Source: SZUA-592 sp041556555
GTDB taxonomy: Bacteria > Pseudomonadota > Gammaproteobacteria > Eutrophobiales > Eutrophobiaceae
Direction of reading: 5' to 3'
Length of the DNA stretch: 64,000 nt
Assembly (NCBI GenBank): GCA_041556555.1
Contig: JBFFIE010000003.1
Coordinates: 1 to 64,000, forward strand
Under the pieces are notes generated by a model, which had not been told where the DNA came from, ran no database searches, and worked only from the letters and a program-made list of their open reading frames with translations. This document shows, in pieces, positions 32,725-42,293 of the stretch. Position numbers and translations under genes: made by a program. Position 1 is the first letter of the stretch; each line of letters begins with the position of its first letter.

Positions 32725-33601
32725 ACATGAAGTTGTCCGTGCTTTTCGGCATTGGCACCCTTACAGTTGCAAGGCTGACAATTAATCCGGCACCTTCCTT
32801 GAGAAGGTATATGATTCTTGCCTTAGGACTGTTTTCCGTCAGTTTGTGTTCCATAATGTATTTATTAATAAATTCCTCCACTGCTTCCTTTGCTGCAACA
32901 TAAACCGGCCAAACCTCAAAAATTACCGGATCAGTCCGCATGGTTTCACAGGCACGTTTGGAAGCCTCTCCCAGGTCCTCTACCAGAGGAATAGCATTTT
33001 TTAACAAACTGTCCTTATCGAGTGTGGTTTTTAGTTTTTGGATAACCTTATCAATTTCAGACATCGTCTGGGCAATTTTTATATAACGGCTCTCATAAAA
33101 TTTTTCTATCGGCATGGAAAAGACCTTGAATGGTTCACCCCATAATTCATCAAGGCCTTCCTCTCCGTTTGCCAACTTGATGTTTTTACCAAGTTCAAGT
33201 GCCTCAACGAAACAGTTCCCGCATTGTCGCAGCAATTCATTTCCCTGTTCAATGGTGACACCTGCCTGTTGAAGATCAACAATCGATGAGAGAATATCTG
33301 AACCACGATTAAGCAAGGCGCCGGCAAGCATACTGGCTTTGACACGTTTGCGGGCGGGATCAGTTTCCTTTTCGTAAATTTCCCTGATCTGTGCCAGTCT
33401 GAATCCCGGGGTATTGATGCCTGGTTCAACATGATGGAATACACGTTTGGTCAATGCATCAATAAGTTTCTTCTTGGAAGCAAAATCGTCAGATCTGACT
33501 TCATAGGTGCGTACCCAGTATCCATCATAATAGACACTGGGTTTGCCATTAATGACTTTCCTTGTGCCATTCTTTATCTCTTCGGCTTTATCAAGCATCA
33601 T
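32705..33601 (-). CDS. Conserved hypothetical protein, helical
   Basis: I do not recognise this 298-residue protein. It has no signal peptide or membrane segment. It is mostly charged and probably alpha-helical, with a LDELWGEPFKVFSMPIEKFYESR motif region (around residues 150-173) and several conserved-looking Asp and Lys pairs. Its 3' end overlaps the phosphorylase gene on the other strand by 20 bases. The ATG overlaps the csiV stop by four bases (ATGA), so translation is coupled to csiV. Function is unknown; a role near mfd or cell envelope cannot be inferred. Confidence 0.7.
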   Translation of the reverse strand: MMLDKAEEIKNGTRKVINGKPSVYYDGYWVRTYEVRSDDFASKKKLIDALTKRVFHHVEPGINTPGFRLAQIREIYEKETDPARKRVKASMLAGALLNRGSDILSSIVDLQQAGVTIEQGNELLRQCGNCFVEALELGKNIKLANGEEGLDELWGEPFKVFSMPIEKFYESRYIKIAQTMSEIDKVIQKLKTTLDKDSLLKNAIPLVEDLGEASKRACETMRTDPVIFEVWPVYVAAKEAVEEFINKYIMEHKLTENSPKARIIYLLKEGAGLIVSLATVRVPMPKSTDNFMFKCDCL

Positions 33602-34287
33602 AATGAATCACTATTCTCATCTATTCTGCTGACTCGAATGATTAGGCCAAAACCAGGATGATCAAAATAATAGAGTTCATTCAACTTCAGTCTCATTGTA
33701 TCTTTTAATTCAGCATAGATAGCGTTGTATTCCGGGACAGCCAGGGGATTTTGTGCATCAAGCTGTGTGTCAGACTGGTTATTATTTTCACTTTCTACAG
33801 GTAACGGCTCTAACAAGTATAGTAGATGCACATCTGCATGCAGAAAATGTGCACTGCGTATTCTGATAACACCATCGAGTTTTTTCAAGTCACTGAAATA
33901 CTCAGCATCAGGGCTTTGCTCAACCAGGGTAAGTCTGACGAATTCAGCATCACCGTGATCCAGTGCAGGTTGTTTCCATGCCACATGCATCAGTGGTTCA
34001 TACTTGCTGGACATCCTGAGGGCATCATAGACTGCGGTTAACTTATATTCCGCCCGGGGTTGCTCAATGTATTGGTGGTCTTTCTCACCTGAGTCTTCAT
34101 CTGATTTCGCATCCGAGATAAGTTCAATGCTTTCCGGCAGGTTCGGCAGGACACCCTCTATCCGCCAAATTTCGTTATCAGTCCCGGCATTTAGGTTCTC
34201 AAATATGATGCCTTCGACCTGGTAATCAGATGCCTGGGCATTGGCAAGTAGCAGGGCAAAAAACAGTAATGATGCAAGTTTTTTCAT
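33598..34287 (-). CDS. csiV: CsiV family protein
   Basis: CsiV in Vibrio binds peptidoglycan and supports LpoA in activating PBP1A. The 229-residue protein has a signal peptide (MKKLASLLFFALLLANAQAS), then YQVEGIIFENL, MHVAWKQPAL and RIRSAHFLHADVHLLYLLEPLPV, all typical of the family. DTMRLKLNELYYFDHPGFG comes near the end. It lies nine bases after mfd, the usual csiV place in gammaproteobacteria. The mid-region has an acidic insert. Confidence 0.88.
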   Translation of the reverse strand: MKKLASLLFFALLLANAQASDYQVEGIIFENLNAGTDNEIWRIEGVLPNLPESIELISDAKSDEDSGEKDHQYIEQPRAEYKLTAVYDALRMSSKYEPLMHVAWKQPALDHGDAEFVRLTLVEQSPDAEYFSDLKKLDGVIRIRSAHFLHADVHLLYLLEPLPVESENNNQSDTQLDAQNPLAVPEYNAIYAELKDTMRLKLNELYYFDHPGFGLIIRVSRIDENSDSL

Positions 34288-34295
34288 GTATCTTC

Positions 34296-37200
34296 CTAGG
34301 CTGCCTCTTGCAGCGCGATCTCATTTAATAGACTTTCAAGCAGGACAATTCGTTCCTCGATATCGGATAACTCCTTGTATATTCGAAGTTTATCTTCACC
34401 ATCCAGCTTGTAGACATGGGGTTCTGACTGAATCAGGTTGATGATTTTCCCCGGATCAACCCGTGTATTCTTGTTGAATTGAATGCGCCCGCCACTTTTA
34501 CCCAAATCAATTTTACTGATACCGATAGGGTTGGCCTTTAACTTGAGACGGGTAACCTGGAACAGGTTTTTCAACTGCTCCGGCAAGAGACCAAACCTGT
34601 CAATCAACTCCTCCCGCAATTCCTTCAGTTCATCATGTGTTCTGGCACTGGCAATCCGTTTGTACATGATCAACCTCATATGGACATCAGGCAAATAATC
34701 TTCAGGTATGAGTGCCGGGATATGAAGATTAATCTCTGCCCCATGCTCAAGTGGCCGATCCAGTTGCGGGTGTATCCCAACTCTCATGGCCTGAACTGCC
34801 CGCTCCAGGAGATCCATGTAAAGTCCAAAGCCTATTTCATGGATCTGACCGCTTTGTTCTTCACCCAGAATCTCACCTGCTCCCCTGATTTCAAGATCAT
34901 GCGTTGCCAGGGTAAAACCGATACCCAGTTCTTCCAGTGACTCAATTGCTTCAAGTCGCTTGATGGCATCTGCGGTCATAGCCTTGCGTGGAGGTACAAA
35001 AAGATAAGCGTAGGCCCGGTGATGAGAACGGCCTACCCTGCCCCTTAACTGGTATAGCTGTGCAAGACCAAACTTGTCAGCCCTGTTGATAATAATTGTA
35101 TTCGCGCTTGGGACGTCAATTCCGGTTTCAATGATCGTGGTACATACAAGAACACTGAATCGTCGGTGATAAAAATCCAGCATAACCTGTTCAAGTTCCT
35201 TTTCAGGCATCTGGCCATGGGCTATTCGGACCTTCGCTTCTGGCATCAATGACTCGACCTTGTTGGCAATCATTTCAATATCATCAATCTTGTTATGCAG
35301 AAAATAGACCTGGCCTCCACGCTTGATTTCACGTAGCAATGCTTCCTGTAACAGGTTGTTGTTCCATTCATGAATAAATGTCTTTACTGACAATCTGCGT
35401 GAAGGAGGTGTTGCAATGATGGAAAACTCACGAATATTGGACAGCGCCATATTCAATGTACGTGGTATTGGTGTAGCTGTTAGCGTCAATATATCTATCT
35501 CTGAACGTAATGCCTTGAATTTTTCCTTTTGCCTGACACCAAAGCGGTGTTCTTCATCGATGATTAATAAACCTAGACGTTCAAAATTCACATTGCCCTG
35601 AATCAGTTTATGCGTGCCAATAACGATATCGACAGTACCTTTTTCCAGACCTTGCAATACCTTCTCCTGTTCCTTGACGCTACGAAATCTTGACAATGAT
35701 TCAATACGGACAGGCCAGTCTGCAAAACGATCCTTAAAATTCTGGTAATGTTGTTGTGCGAGCAAGGTAGTAGGCACCAGTAGTGCGACCTGTCTGCCAT
35801 TTTGAACAGCAATAAAGGCAGCACGCATGGCTACTTCGGTCTTGCCAAACCCGGCATCACCACAGACCAGGCGATCCATGGGTTTATCTTTTTTCATATC
35901 AGCTATGACTGCCTCGATGGCTTCCTGCTGTCCCGGGGTTTCCTCAAAGGGGAACGCCTGGATAAAAGCCTGATACTCCTGGTCTACCAAAGTAAAACTG
36001 TAACCGGGGCGTGCAGCACGGCGGGCCTGCAATTCAAGTAATTCAGCGGCGACATCAAATACTCTTCTTGCGGCTTTTTGCTTGGCCTTTTCCCATTGCC
36101 CGGAGCCAAGTCGATGTAGTGGCGCATGTTCCGGGTCAACTCCAGTGTAACGGCTGATCAGGTCAAGGGAAGAGACAGGAACATACAACTTGTCATTTTG
36201 GGCATATTCAATGAGGATGAATTCTGAAGTTATTTCATCGATGGTCAGTGTCACCAGGCCCTGGTATCGCCCCACTCCATGATCTTCATGAACCACCGGT
36301 GCACCAATTGTCAGCTCAGTCAGATTACGGATTAGCGCCTCGGAATCCTGTTGTTTGCGGCGTCTTAACCGCCGTTGTTGTACCCGGTCACCAAATAACT
36401 GGCCTTCACTGATTACGGCCAGTGCAGGATTATCGATTTGCAGCCCCTGATCCATTGAACTCACTGTCATGGCCAGACAGTGCTTCGACTCCTTGAATTC
36501 AGGCCAGCCGGACACTTGCACCGGCTTGATGCCATTTTGCCGGAAAAGCTCCAGCAATGTTTCCCGTCGGCCGCTGGATTCGGCAACTATAAGAACACGC
36601 CCATTGAAGTTATCTATATAACGTTCCAGAAGTTCCAGTGGCCGACTTAGCCTGGCGTCAACCGGCATCTGGGTTGGCAAGGTAGTAGCGTAATTATGGG
36701 AATGCTTTTCTTTTGTCGAGGCCATATTACTGACATGGATTTGCCTGCAAGGTTTAAGGTTGGTATAAAACTCCTGTTCATCAAGATAGAGTTCGCGGGG
36801 TGGAAGTATTGGTCTTTCAACATCGTGGCGCATTTGTTCATAACGATGTTCAACATCCTGAAGAAATTTCTCAATACTGTCGCTGATATTTTCATCCAGA
36901 ATAACCAAGGGCTCGGTTTCAAAATAATCAAGCAGACTGCTGGTTTGCTGGTAAAAGAGCGGTAGAAAATATTCAATTCCGGCAGGAGCCAGACCCTGAC
37001 TTACATCGCGATAAACAGGACAGGCACCGGGGTTTCCCTGAAAACGCTCCCTCCAGCTACTGCGAAAATTTGCAATACCTTCATCAGTAAGATCAATTTC
37101 CCTTGCTGGAAGAATATTGATTTCATTTACCTGGTCTTCCGAACGCTGGGTTTCAGGATCAAAGGTTCGTATGCTGTCAATCTCGTCATCGAACAGATCA

Positions 37201-37772
37201 ATCCGGTAAGGTTTTCTTGAACCCATTGGATAAATATCAAACAGGGAACCACGTATGGCGGCATCCCCATGTTCCATTACCTGTGATGAAAACGAGTAAC
37301 CGGCTGAAATGAGGTCGCTCTTGAAGCTTTCAATATCAACTGTTTGTCCAATCTTCAATTGAAGACTGTGCCTGGAGAGGTAATCACGCGGCAACAACCG
37401 ATAAATTGCTGTTGTTACAGGAACCACTATTACGCTCCGCTTCAATGCCGGTAATTTGGCAAGCGTGGTCAGTCGTTCCGAGATAATGTCCTGGTAGGGA
37501 GAAAACAGATCATAAGGCAATGTTTCCCAGTCCGGCAGAGTCAAGACTTCAATGTCATTGGACTCTGACAGGAAAAAGTTTAATTCATCGATCAAACGAC
37601 CGGCCTGGAAAGCATCGGTTGTGATCACCAAAACCGGGGATTGGCTGCTTCGTGCTGCAGCGGCGATTGCAAGAGACTTGCTGGCGCCATACAAGCGACC
37701 CCAGTGACAACGCATTCCCTGCTGCGGTGGTAACACAGGATTGAAAGGACTGAGATAATTTTCCTCTGACAT
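34296..37772 (-). CDS. mfd: Transcription-repair coupling factor Mfd
   Basis: Mfd removes stalled RNA polymerase at DNA lesions and recruits UvrA. The 1158-residue protein is full length. It has a UvrB-like N-terminal region (about 1-340), an RNA polymerase interaction domain with VHEDHGVGRYQGLV near residue 495, and a RecG-like motor. Walker A GDAGFGKTEVAMR is at about 636-648 and DEEHRFGVRQKEK at about 737-749. A C-terminal TRCF domain follows. It lies upstream of csiV. Confidence 0.98.
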   Translation of the reverse strand: MSEENYLSPFNPVLPPQQGMRCHWGRLYGASKSLAIAAAARSSQSPVLVITTDAFQAGRLIDELNFFLSESNDIEVLTLPDWETLPYDLFSPYQDIISERLTTLAKLPALKRSVIVVPVTTAIYRLLPRDYLSRHSLQLKIGQTVDIESFKSDLISAGYSFSSQVMEHGDAAIRGSLFDIYPMGSRKPYRIDLFDDEIDSIRTFDPETQRSEDQVNEINILPAREIDLTDEGIANFRSSWRERFQGNPGACPVYRDVSQGLAPAGIEYFLPLFYQQTSSLLDYFETEPLVILDENISDSIEKFLQDVEHRYEQMRHDVERPILPPRELYLDEQEFYTNLKPCRQIHVSNMASTKEKHSHNYATTLPTQMPVDARLSRPLELLERYIDNFNGRVLIVAESSGRRETLLELFRQNGIKPVQVSGWPEFKESKHCLAMTVSSMDQGLQIDNPALAVISEGQLFGDRVQQRRLRRRKQQDSEALIRNLTELTIGAPVVHEDHGVGRYQGLVTLTIDEITSEFILIEYAQNDKLYVPVSSLDLISRYTGVDPEHAPLHRLGSGQWEKAKQKAARRVFDVAAELLELQARRAARPGYSFTLVDQEYQAFIQAFPFEETPGQQEAIEAVIADMKKDKPMDRLVCGDAGFGKTEVAMRAAFIAVQNGRQVALLVPTTLLAQQHYQNFKDRFADWPVRIESLSRFRSVKEQEKVLQGLEKGTVDIVIGTHKLIQGNVNFERLGLLIIDEEHRFGVRQKEKFKALRSEIDILTLTATPIPRTLNMALSNIREFSIIATPPSRRLSVKTFIHEWNNNLLQEALLREIKRGGQVYFLHNKIDDIEMIANKVESLMPEAKVRIAHGQMPEKELEQVMLDFYHRRFSVLVCTTIIETGIDVPSANTIIINRADKFGLAQLYQLRGRVGRSHHRAYAYLFVPPRKAMTADAIKRLEAIESLEELGIGFTLATHDLEIRGAGEILGEEQSGQIHEIGFGLYMDLLERAVQAMRVGIHPQLDRPLEHGAEINLHIPALIPEDYLPDVHMRLIMYKRIASARTHDELKELREELIDRFGLLPEQLKNLFQVTRLKLKANPIGISKIDLGKSGGRIQFNKNTRVDPGKIINLIQSEPHVYKLDGEDKLRIYKELSDIEERIVLLESLLNEIALQEAA

Positions 37773-37817
37773 CTCGGGAGCTGAATAAATGATATGGCTG
37801 GGATCGACTGCGATAGA

Positions 37818-38531
37818 CTAAATGGCTTCCTCGATGCTTTCAATTTCCGAGTTGATGGACTCGAGCACTTTTAACGGGTCACTGGCCTGTGTAACCGGTC
37901 GGCCTATAACCAGATAATCACTGCCTGCCTCGATGGCCTGTACTGGTGTACAAATACGGCGTTGATCATCGGCCGTACTGTCAGCAAAACGGATCCCCGG
38001 GGTCACCAGTTTGAATTCAGAGCCCACGGCCTGTCTAATCATACCCACCTCCCGTGCAGAACAGACTACACCATCCAGTGCACAGTGACGGGCAAGACTG
38101 GTTAATCTCAGAACCTGGTCACTGACTGTTCCGGGTACACCGACCTCGTTCATATCGGCTTCATCCATGCTTGTAAGCACGGTCACGGCAATCAACAGCG
38201 GTTGATGTGATTGTTTATCCAGTGCCTCGCGTGCCATCTCCAGCATTTGTCTGCCACCGCAAGCATGAACATTAAGCATCCATACTCCCAGCTTCGCGGC
38301 AACCTGGCAGGCACGGGCTACCGTGTTCGGGATATCATGAAATTTCAGATCCAGAAACACATCAAAGCCCTGGCCTGTGAATTTTTCAATTATCGACGGA
38401 CCACAACGAGTAAATAATTCCTTGCCAACCTTCAATCGGCAGGCAACTGGATCCAGCATGGATACCAGCAGACTGGCTTCGTCAGCTGTGGGGAAATCCA
38501 ACGAGACAATGACGCGTGGTTCAGATCTCAT
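37818..38531 (-). CDS. pyrF: Orotidine 5'-phosphate decarboxylase
   Basis: PyrF decarboxylates OMP to UMP in pyrimidine synthesis. The 237-residue TIM-barrel protein has the catalytic Asp-Lys-Asp set: Lys34 in LKVGKELF, and Asp61, Lys63 and Asp66 in DLKFHDIPNTV. GIRFADS and YLVIGRPVT form the phosphate site. It starts three bases from the lapB stop, in the lapA-lapB-pyrF order known from E. coli. Confidence 0.97.
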   Translation of the reverse strand: MRSEPRVIVSLDFPTADEASLLVSMLDPVACRLKVGKELFTRCGPSIIEKFTGQGFDVFLDLKFHDIPNTVARACQVAAKLGVWMLNVHACGGRQMLEMAREALDKQSHQPLLIAVTVLTSMDEADMNEVGVPGTVSDQVLRLTSLARHCALDGVVCSAREVGMIRQAVGSEFKLVTPGIRFADSTADDQRRICTPVQAIEAGSDYLVIGRPVTQASDPLKVLESINSEIESIEEAI

Positions 38532-38533
38532 GG

Positions 38534-39712
38534 TTATTCACCTTCCAGCCCGTATACCGGTTTAATGGAGCTCCAGTGCTTGCAGCTCGGGCATTGCCAA
38601 TGCAATTGCTTGGCATCAAAACCGCAACTGGTACATTTATACATTGAGCGATCCTTGATAAGGCGTGCAGTCAGTTCCTTGATTGAAATCAGGCTGTCGC
38701 GTGAACTGCCATCTGCCCGTGATAGTGCGTACTCTATTAATCGATCGACTCCCTTGACGGTTGGATGTTTCTTTACTTCCCGGGTAATAAATCTCACCGC
38801 TACTTCAATACCTTCTTTTTCTGCTATCAATTCTGCCAGGACCAGTATAGAAGTGATGCTTCCATACTCATCCACAATCCTGTGTAGATAACGGATAAAT
38901 TCTTCCTTGTTATTGACCAACTTGTAACAACTTAGAAGGGGTTGTATAACTTCGGGAAGTAGTGCCTTGTCCTGATATTCAATGCGTTTATAAAGTTTGA
39001 TGGCCTGCTTGAATTTGTCATTTTTAAACAGGTAATCTGCCTCAATCATGCTGGCCCGGGCACAATCCGGATCGATGCTAATGGCCTTACGCAGATTATC
39101 TTTCATTGCCCGGTAATTACCTTCCTGGCGCATTTGTTCTGCTTTTTCACAGTAAAACTGGGCAATGATATCACTTCGTTTCTCTCCGGAAGCTTCTTCA
39201 AGCCGTCTTGCAGTAACAATTGCATTATCCCAATCCTGTTCTTGCTGGTAGATATTCAGCAATTCCTTATATGCTTGGATGGAATGTATGCCACTTTCCA
39301 GTAATTCCTTGAAAAGGTTTTCTGCACGATCGAACAAACCGGAGCGCATATAGTCAATACCGAGCTCAAGAAGGGCGATAGCCCGCTCTTCACGGGAGAG
39401 TGTTGGCCTAGCAATAAGGTTCTGGTGAATGCGAATGGCGCGGTCTACTTCACCCCTTCGACGAAATAAATTGCCGAGCGCGAGATGAGTTTCAACTGTC
39501 TCGCTATCAACCTCGATCATCTTCACAAAGACTTCAATTGCCTTATCCGGCTGTTCGTTCAGAAGATAATTCAGTCCCTTGAAATATTCTGGAGATATTC
39601 GTTGAACAATACTTGAGTTATTACTTTGACGTACGCTTCTCCTGCCCAGCCACCAGGATATAATTGCAGCTAGGGGTATCAACCAGACGAGTGATGCCAT
39701 TGTTGCTTCCAT
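38534..39712 (-). CDS. lapB: Lipopolysaccharide assembly protein B
   Basis: LapB regulates LPS synthesis by helping FtsH degrade LpxC. The 392-residue protein has one N-terminal membrane helix (about residues 4-20) with WLGRRS just after. About nine TPR repeats then run from residue 43, and a rubredoxin-like metal site at the C-terminus has Cys360, Cys363, Cys374 and Cys377. The stop of lapA overlaps its start by one base. Both LapA and LapB are membrane-anchored. Confidence 0.95.
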   Translation of the reverse strand: MEATMASLVWLIPLAAIISWWLGRRSVRQSNNSSIVQRISPEYFKGLNYLLNEQPDKAIEVFVKMIEVDSETVETHLALGNLFRRRGEVDRAIRIHQNLIARPTLSREERAIALLELGIDYMRSGLFDRAENLFKELLESGIHSIQAYKELLNIYQQEQDWDNAIVTARRLEEASGEKRSDIIAQFYCEKAEQMRQEGNYRAMKDNLRKAISIDPDCARASMIEADYLFKNDKFKQAIKLYKRIEYQDKALLPEVIQPLLSCYKLVNNKEEFIRYLHRIVDEYGSITSILVLAELIAEKEGIEVAVRFITREVKKHPTVKGVDRLIEYALSRADGSSRDSLISIKELTARLIKDRSMYKCTSCGFDAKQLHWQCPSCKHWSSIKPVYGLEGE

Positions 39713-40017
39713 TAGTCAGAATCCCTGGCGGGCATTACTCTAAGATTGGTTATTTCCTTTTCATTTATCCTGATCTGCTTTTTCAAACGGTTTTGTGTGT
39801 GTTTTAAACGAAATATCATTGGCAGCATGGCAAGAATACCGATAACCAGTCCAAGAATAAAACCAATAAGCATTAGCATGGATAAAGGCAATTCAATAAC
39901 ACCAAGTATGTAATTGAATTCCAGTACCTGGTAATTCTTTACGAAAAACAGCAGTGCTATAACCAAGGTTACGACAAACAGGGAAATGTATAGAATCTTT
40001 TTAATCAGCTGGGACAT
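39712..40017 (-). CDS. lapA: Lipopolysaccharide assembly protein A (LapA)
   Basis: The protein (101 residues) has two membrane helices, about residues 6-26 and 43-65, followed by a charged helix (RLKHTQNRLKKQIRINEKE). This is the LapA_dom layout, with LVIALLFFVKNYQVLEFNYILG and the loop between helices. It lies in front of lapB, with which it works in LPS assembly. The ihfB gene is upstream on the same strand. Confidence 0.93.
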   Translation of the reverse strand: MSQLIKKILYISLFVVTLVIALLFFVKNYQVLEFNYILGVIELPLSMLMLIGFILGLVIGILAMLPMIFRLKHTQNRLKKQIRINEKEITNLRVMPARDSD

Positions 40018-40137
40018 TGGCGCCCTTGTTCAAACAGAGTTTTCAGGGCACATAGTCTAGCAATAACTGGAAAAGAGGTTTACTGCTAATATTGGCCGCT
40101 CGAAGGCACGCTCCGTGCGCATGATGTGGACCAATGG

Positions 40138-40434
40138 CTAGTTTATCGGTGCAGAGCTGCTATCCACGCGTTCTCGGAGTTCTTTACCTGGCTTGAAGTG
40201 CGGAACATACTTGGCGGGCAGCGATACAGGCTCACCGGATTTGGGGTTTCTACCGACCCTGGGTGGCCGGTAATGTAGTGCAAAGCTACCGAAGCCCCTG
40301 ATTTCAATTCGTTCCCCATTCGCCAGCGTACTGGCCATGTGCTCCAGAATGGTCTTGACAGCCAGCTCCACGTCACGATACCCCAGTTGTGTCTGTCTCT
40401 TGGCAAGTACTTCGATAAGTTCAGACTTAGTCAT
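40138..40434 (-). CDS. ihfB: Integration host factor subunit beta
   Basis: IhfB pairs with IhfA to bend DNA sharply. The protein starts MTKSELIEVLAKRQ at 40434; the frame extends eight codons upstream but this is the family start. The 98-residue protein has IRGFGSFALHYRPPR and GRNPKSGEPVSLPAK, the beta-arm and body motifs. The C-terminal KPGKELRERVDSS is typical. It follows rpsA by 92 bases, as in E. coli and Pseudomonas. Confidence 0.97.
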   Translation of the reverse strand: MTKSELIEVLAKRQTQLGYRDVELAVKTILEHMASTLANGERIEIRGFGSFALHYRPPRVGRNPKSGEPVSLPAKYVPHFKPGKELRERVDSSSAPIN

Positions 40435-40526
40435 GGCACTTCTCTCGCAGTTATGCAAGGGAAACTCCTCGCAGGTTAATCCTCATCACCTGTAGAGCCA
40501 GAATCCGTTCAGTAGTGTCCGGTTTT

Positions 40527-42197
40527 TTATTTTTCCAGGTGTTCTTTAAACAAATCACCCAGCTTGGTACCGGCACCGCCCGTTTCAGGTGAATATTCCT
40601 CCACCGCAGCCGCTTCATCGTCAACTTCTTTGGCACGAATGGAAACGTTTATTGTTCTTTTCTTGCGATCAATTGCAGTGATTTTGACCTCAAGCTCCTC
40701 CCCCTCCTTAATTGCAGTCCTGGCATCATCTACTTTCTTGTCAATTGATATTTCAGATGCCTTCAGGAATCCTTCAACACCGTCTGCCAGGCGGACAACC
40801 ACGCCCTTCAAATCGACAGATTCAGCAATCCCCTTGACGACAGTTCCTTTAGGATATTCAGCAACATAACTTGAGAAAGGATCTTTTTCCAGTTGTTTAA
40901 TACCAAGTGAGATTCGTTCACGCTCCGCATCAACCGCCAGAACGACAGTTTCTACCTCATCGCCCTTGCTGAAATTACGTATGGCCTCGTCCTGGTTCTC
41001 GGCCCAGGTGATATCTGACAGGTGAATCAGCCCGTCGATGCCACCATCCAGGCCAACAAAAATACCAAAATCAGTTATTGACTTAATCGTGCCGGTAACA
41101 CGATCACCCTTGTTATGCGTTGCAGCAAAATGCTCCCAGGGGTTGGGTTGGCATTGCTTCATGCCCAGTGAAATCCGGCGTCTTTCGGCGTCGATGTCGA
41201 GGATCATGACTTCCACCTCGTCACCAATGTTTACCAGCTTGGACGGATGCACATTCTTGTTGGTCCAGTCCATTTCTGAGACGTGGACCAGGCCCTCAAC
41301 ACCTTCCTCAAGCTCTGCAAAACAGCCGTAATCAGCAATGTTGGTTACCCGGCCTTTAATCTTGCTGCCTTCGGGATAGCGCTTGGTCAGGTCTGCCCAG
41401 GGATCCTCGCCCATCTGTTTCAGGCCGAGGGATACCCGGTTACGCTCACGGTCAAACTTGAGTACCTTGACCTCGATTTCGTCACCGATATTGACGATCT
41501 CAGATGGGTTTTTGACCCGTTTCCAGGCCATATCGGTAATATGAAGCAGGCCGTCGACACCGCCCAGGTCCAGGAATGCGCCATAATCGGTCAGGTTTTT
41601 GACCACACCTTTGACAACTGCACCCTCTTTCAGATTTTCCAGGAGTTCTTCACGCTCGGCGGTATTTTCAGTTTCCACAACAGCACGTCGTGATACCACT
41701 ACGTTACTGCGGCGGCGGTCGATCTTGATGACCTTGAATTCGAGAGTTTTGCCTTCAAGATAACCGGCATCTTTTACCGGCCGAACGTCCACCAGGGATC
41801 CTGGGAGGAAGGCGCGGACGTTTTGTACATCTACCGTGAAGCCACCCTTGACGCGCTCAACAATGGAGCCGATGACAGTGGCATTTTCCTCGTGGGCTTT
41901 TTCCAAGTCACTCCAGGCCTTCAGGCGCTTGGCCTTTTCCCTTGAAAGTTTCGTTTCACCATATCCGTCTTCGACACTGTCCAGGGCAACTTCGACACTG
42001 TCTCCGACATGGACTTCCAACTCACCGTTTTCATCATAGAATTGTTCTATCGGGATAAACCCTTCTGATTTCAATCCGGCATTAACGATGACTGAATCTT
42101 GGTTAACATCTACTACCGTAGCACTGACGATAGCCCCCGGGCGCATTTTGCCCTCGATTTGGCTTTGCTCAAAAAGCTCTGCGAAACTTTCACTCAT
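40527..42197 (-). CDS. rpsA: 30S ribosomal protein S1
   Basis: S1 binds mRNA on the small ribosomal subunit and helps start translation. The 556-residue protein has six S1 domains, starting at about residues 20, 105, 190, 277, 364 and 450, with the repeated motif G..V.G.V.....G.F..L. DGLLHITDMAW, EGLVHVSEMDW and DGLIHLSDITW mark the three middle ones. A stem-loop in the leader may be involved in autogenous control. It is between cmk and ihfB. Confidence 0.98.
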   Translation of the reverse strand: MSESFAELFEQSQIEGKMRPGAIVSATVVDVNQDSVIVNAGLKSEGFIPIEQFYDENGELEVHVGDSVEVALDSVEDGYGETKLSREKAKRLKAWSDLEKAHEENATVIGSIVERVKGGFTVDVQNVRAFLPGSLVDVRPVKDAGYLEGKTLEFKVIKIDRRRSNVVVSRRAVVETENTAEREELLENLKEGAVVKGVVKNLTDYGAFLDLGGVDGLLHITDMAWKRVKNPSEIVNIGDEIEVKVLKFDRERNRVSLGLKQMGEDPWADLTKRYPEGSKIKGRVTNIADYGCFAELEEGVEGLVHVSEMDWTNKNVHPSKLVNIGDEVEVMILDIDAERRRISLGMKQCQPNPWEHFAATHNKGDRVTGTIKSITDFGIFVGLDGGIDGLIHLSDITWAENQDEAIRNFSKGDEVETVVLAVDAERERISLGIKQLEKDPFSSYVAEYPKGTVVKGIAESVDLKGVVVRLADGVEGFLKASEISIDKKVDDARTAIKEGEELEVKITAIDRKKRTINVSIRAKEVDDEAAAVEEYSPETGGAGTKLGDLFKEHLEK

Positions 42198-42228
42198 TTA
42201 AATGAATTTCCTCTTACAAGGCCCCGTC

Positions 42229-42248
42229 GGTACAACAATAATTGTACC
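42229..42248 (-). promoter_or_regulatory. Stem-loop in the rpsA leader
   Basis: On the minus strand GGTACAA pairs with TTGTACC across a six-base loop, 32-51 bases before the rpsA start. E. coli rpsA leader RNA also folds into hairpins that S1 recognises, so a role in autoregulation is possible. A clear SD sequence (AGAGGAA) is present downstream, unlike in E. coli. Confidence 0.4.
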
Positions 42249-42293
42249 TGTACACTCTGTTGATTAAGGTTTAACAAAAACCAGGAAATAGGG

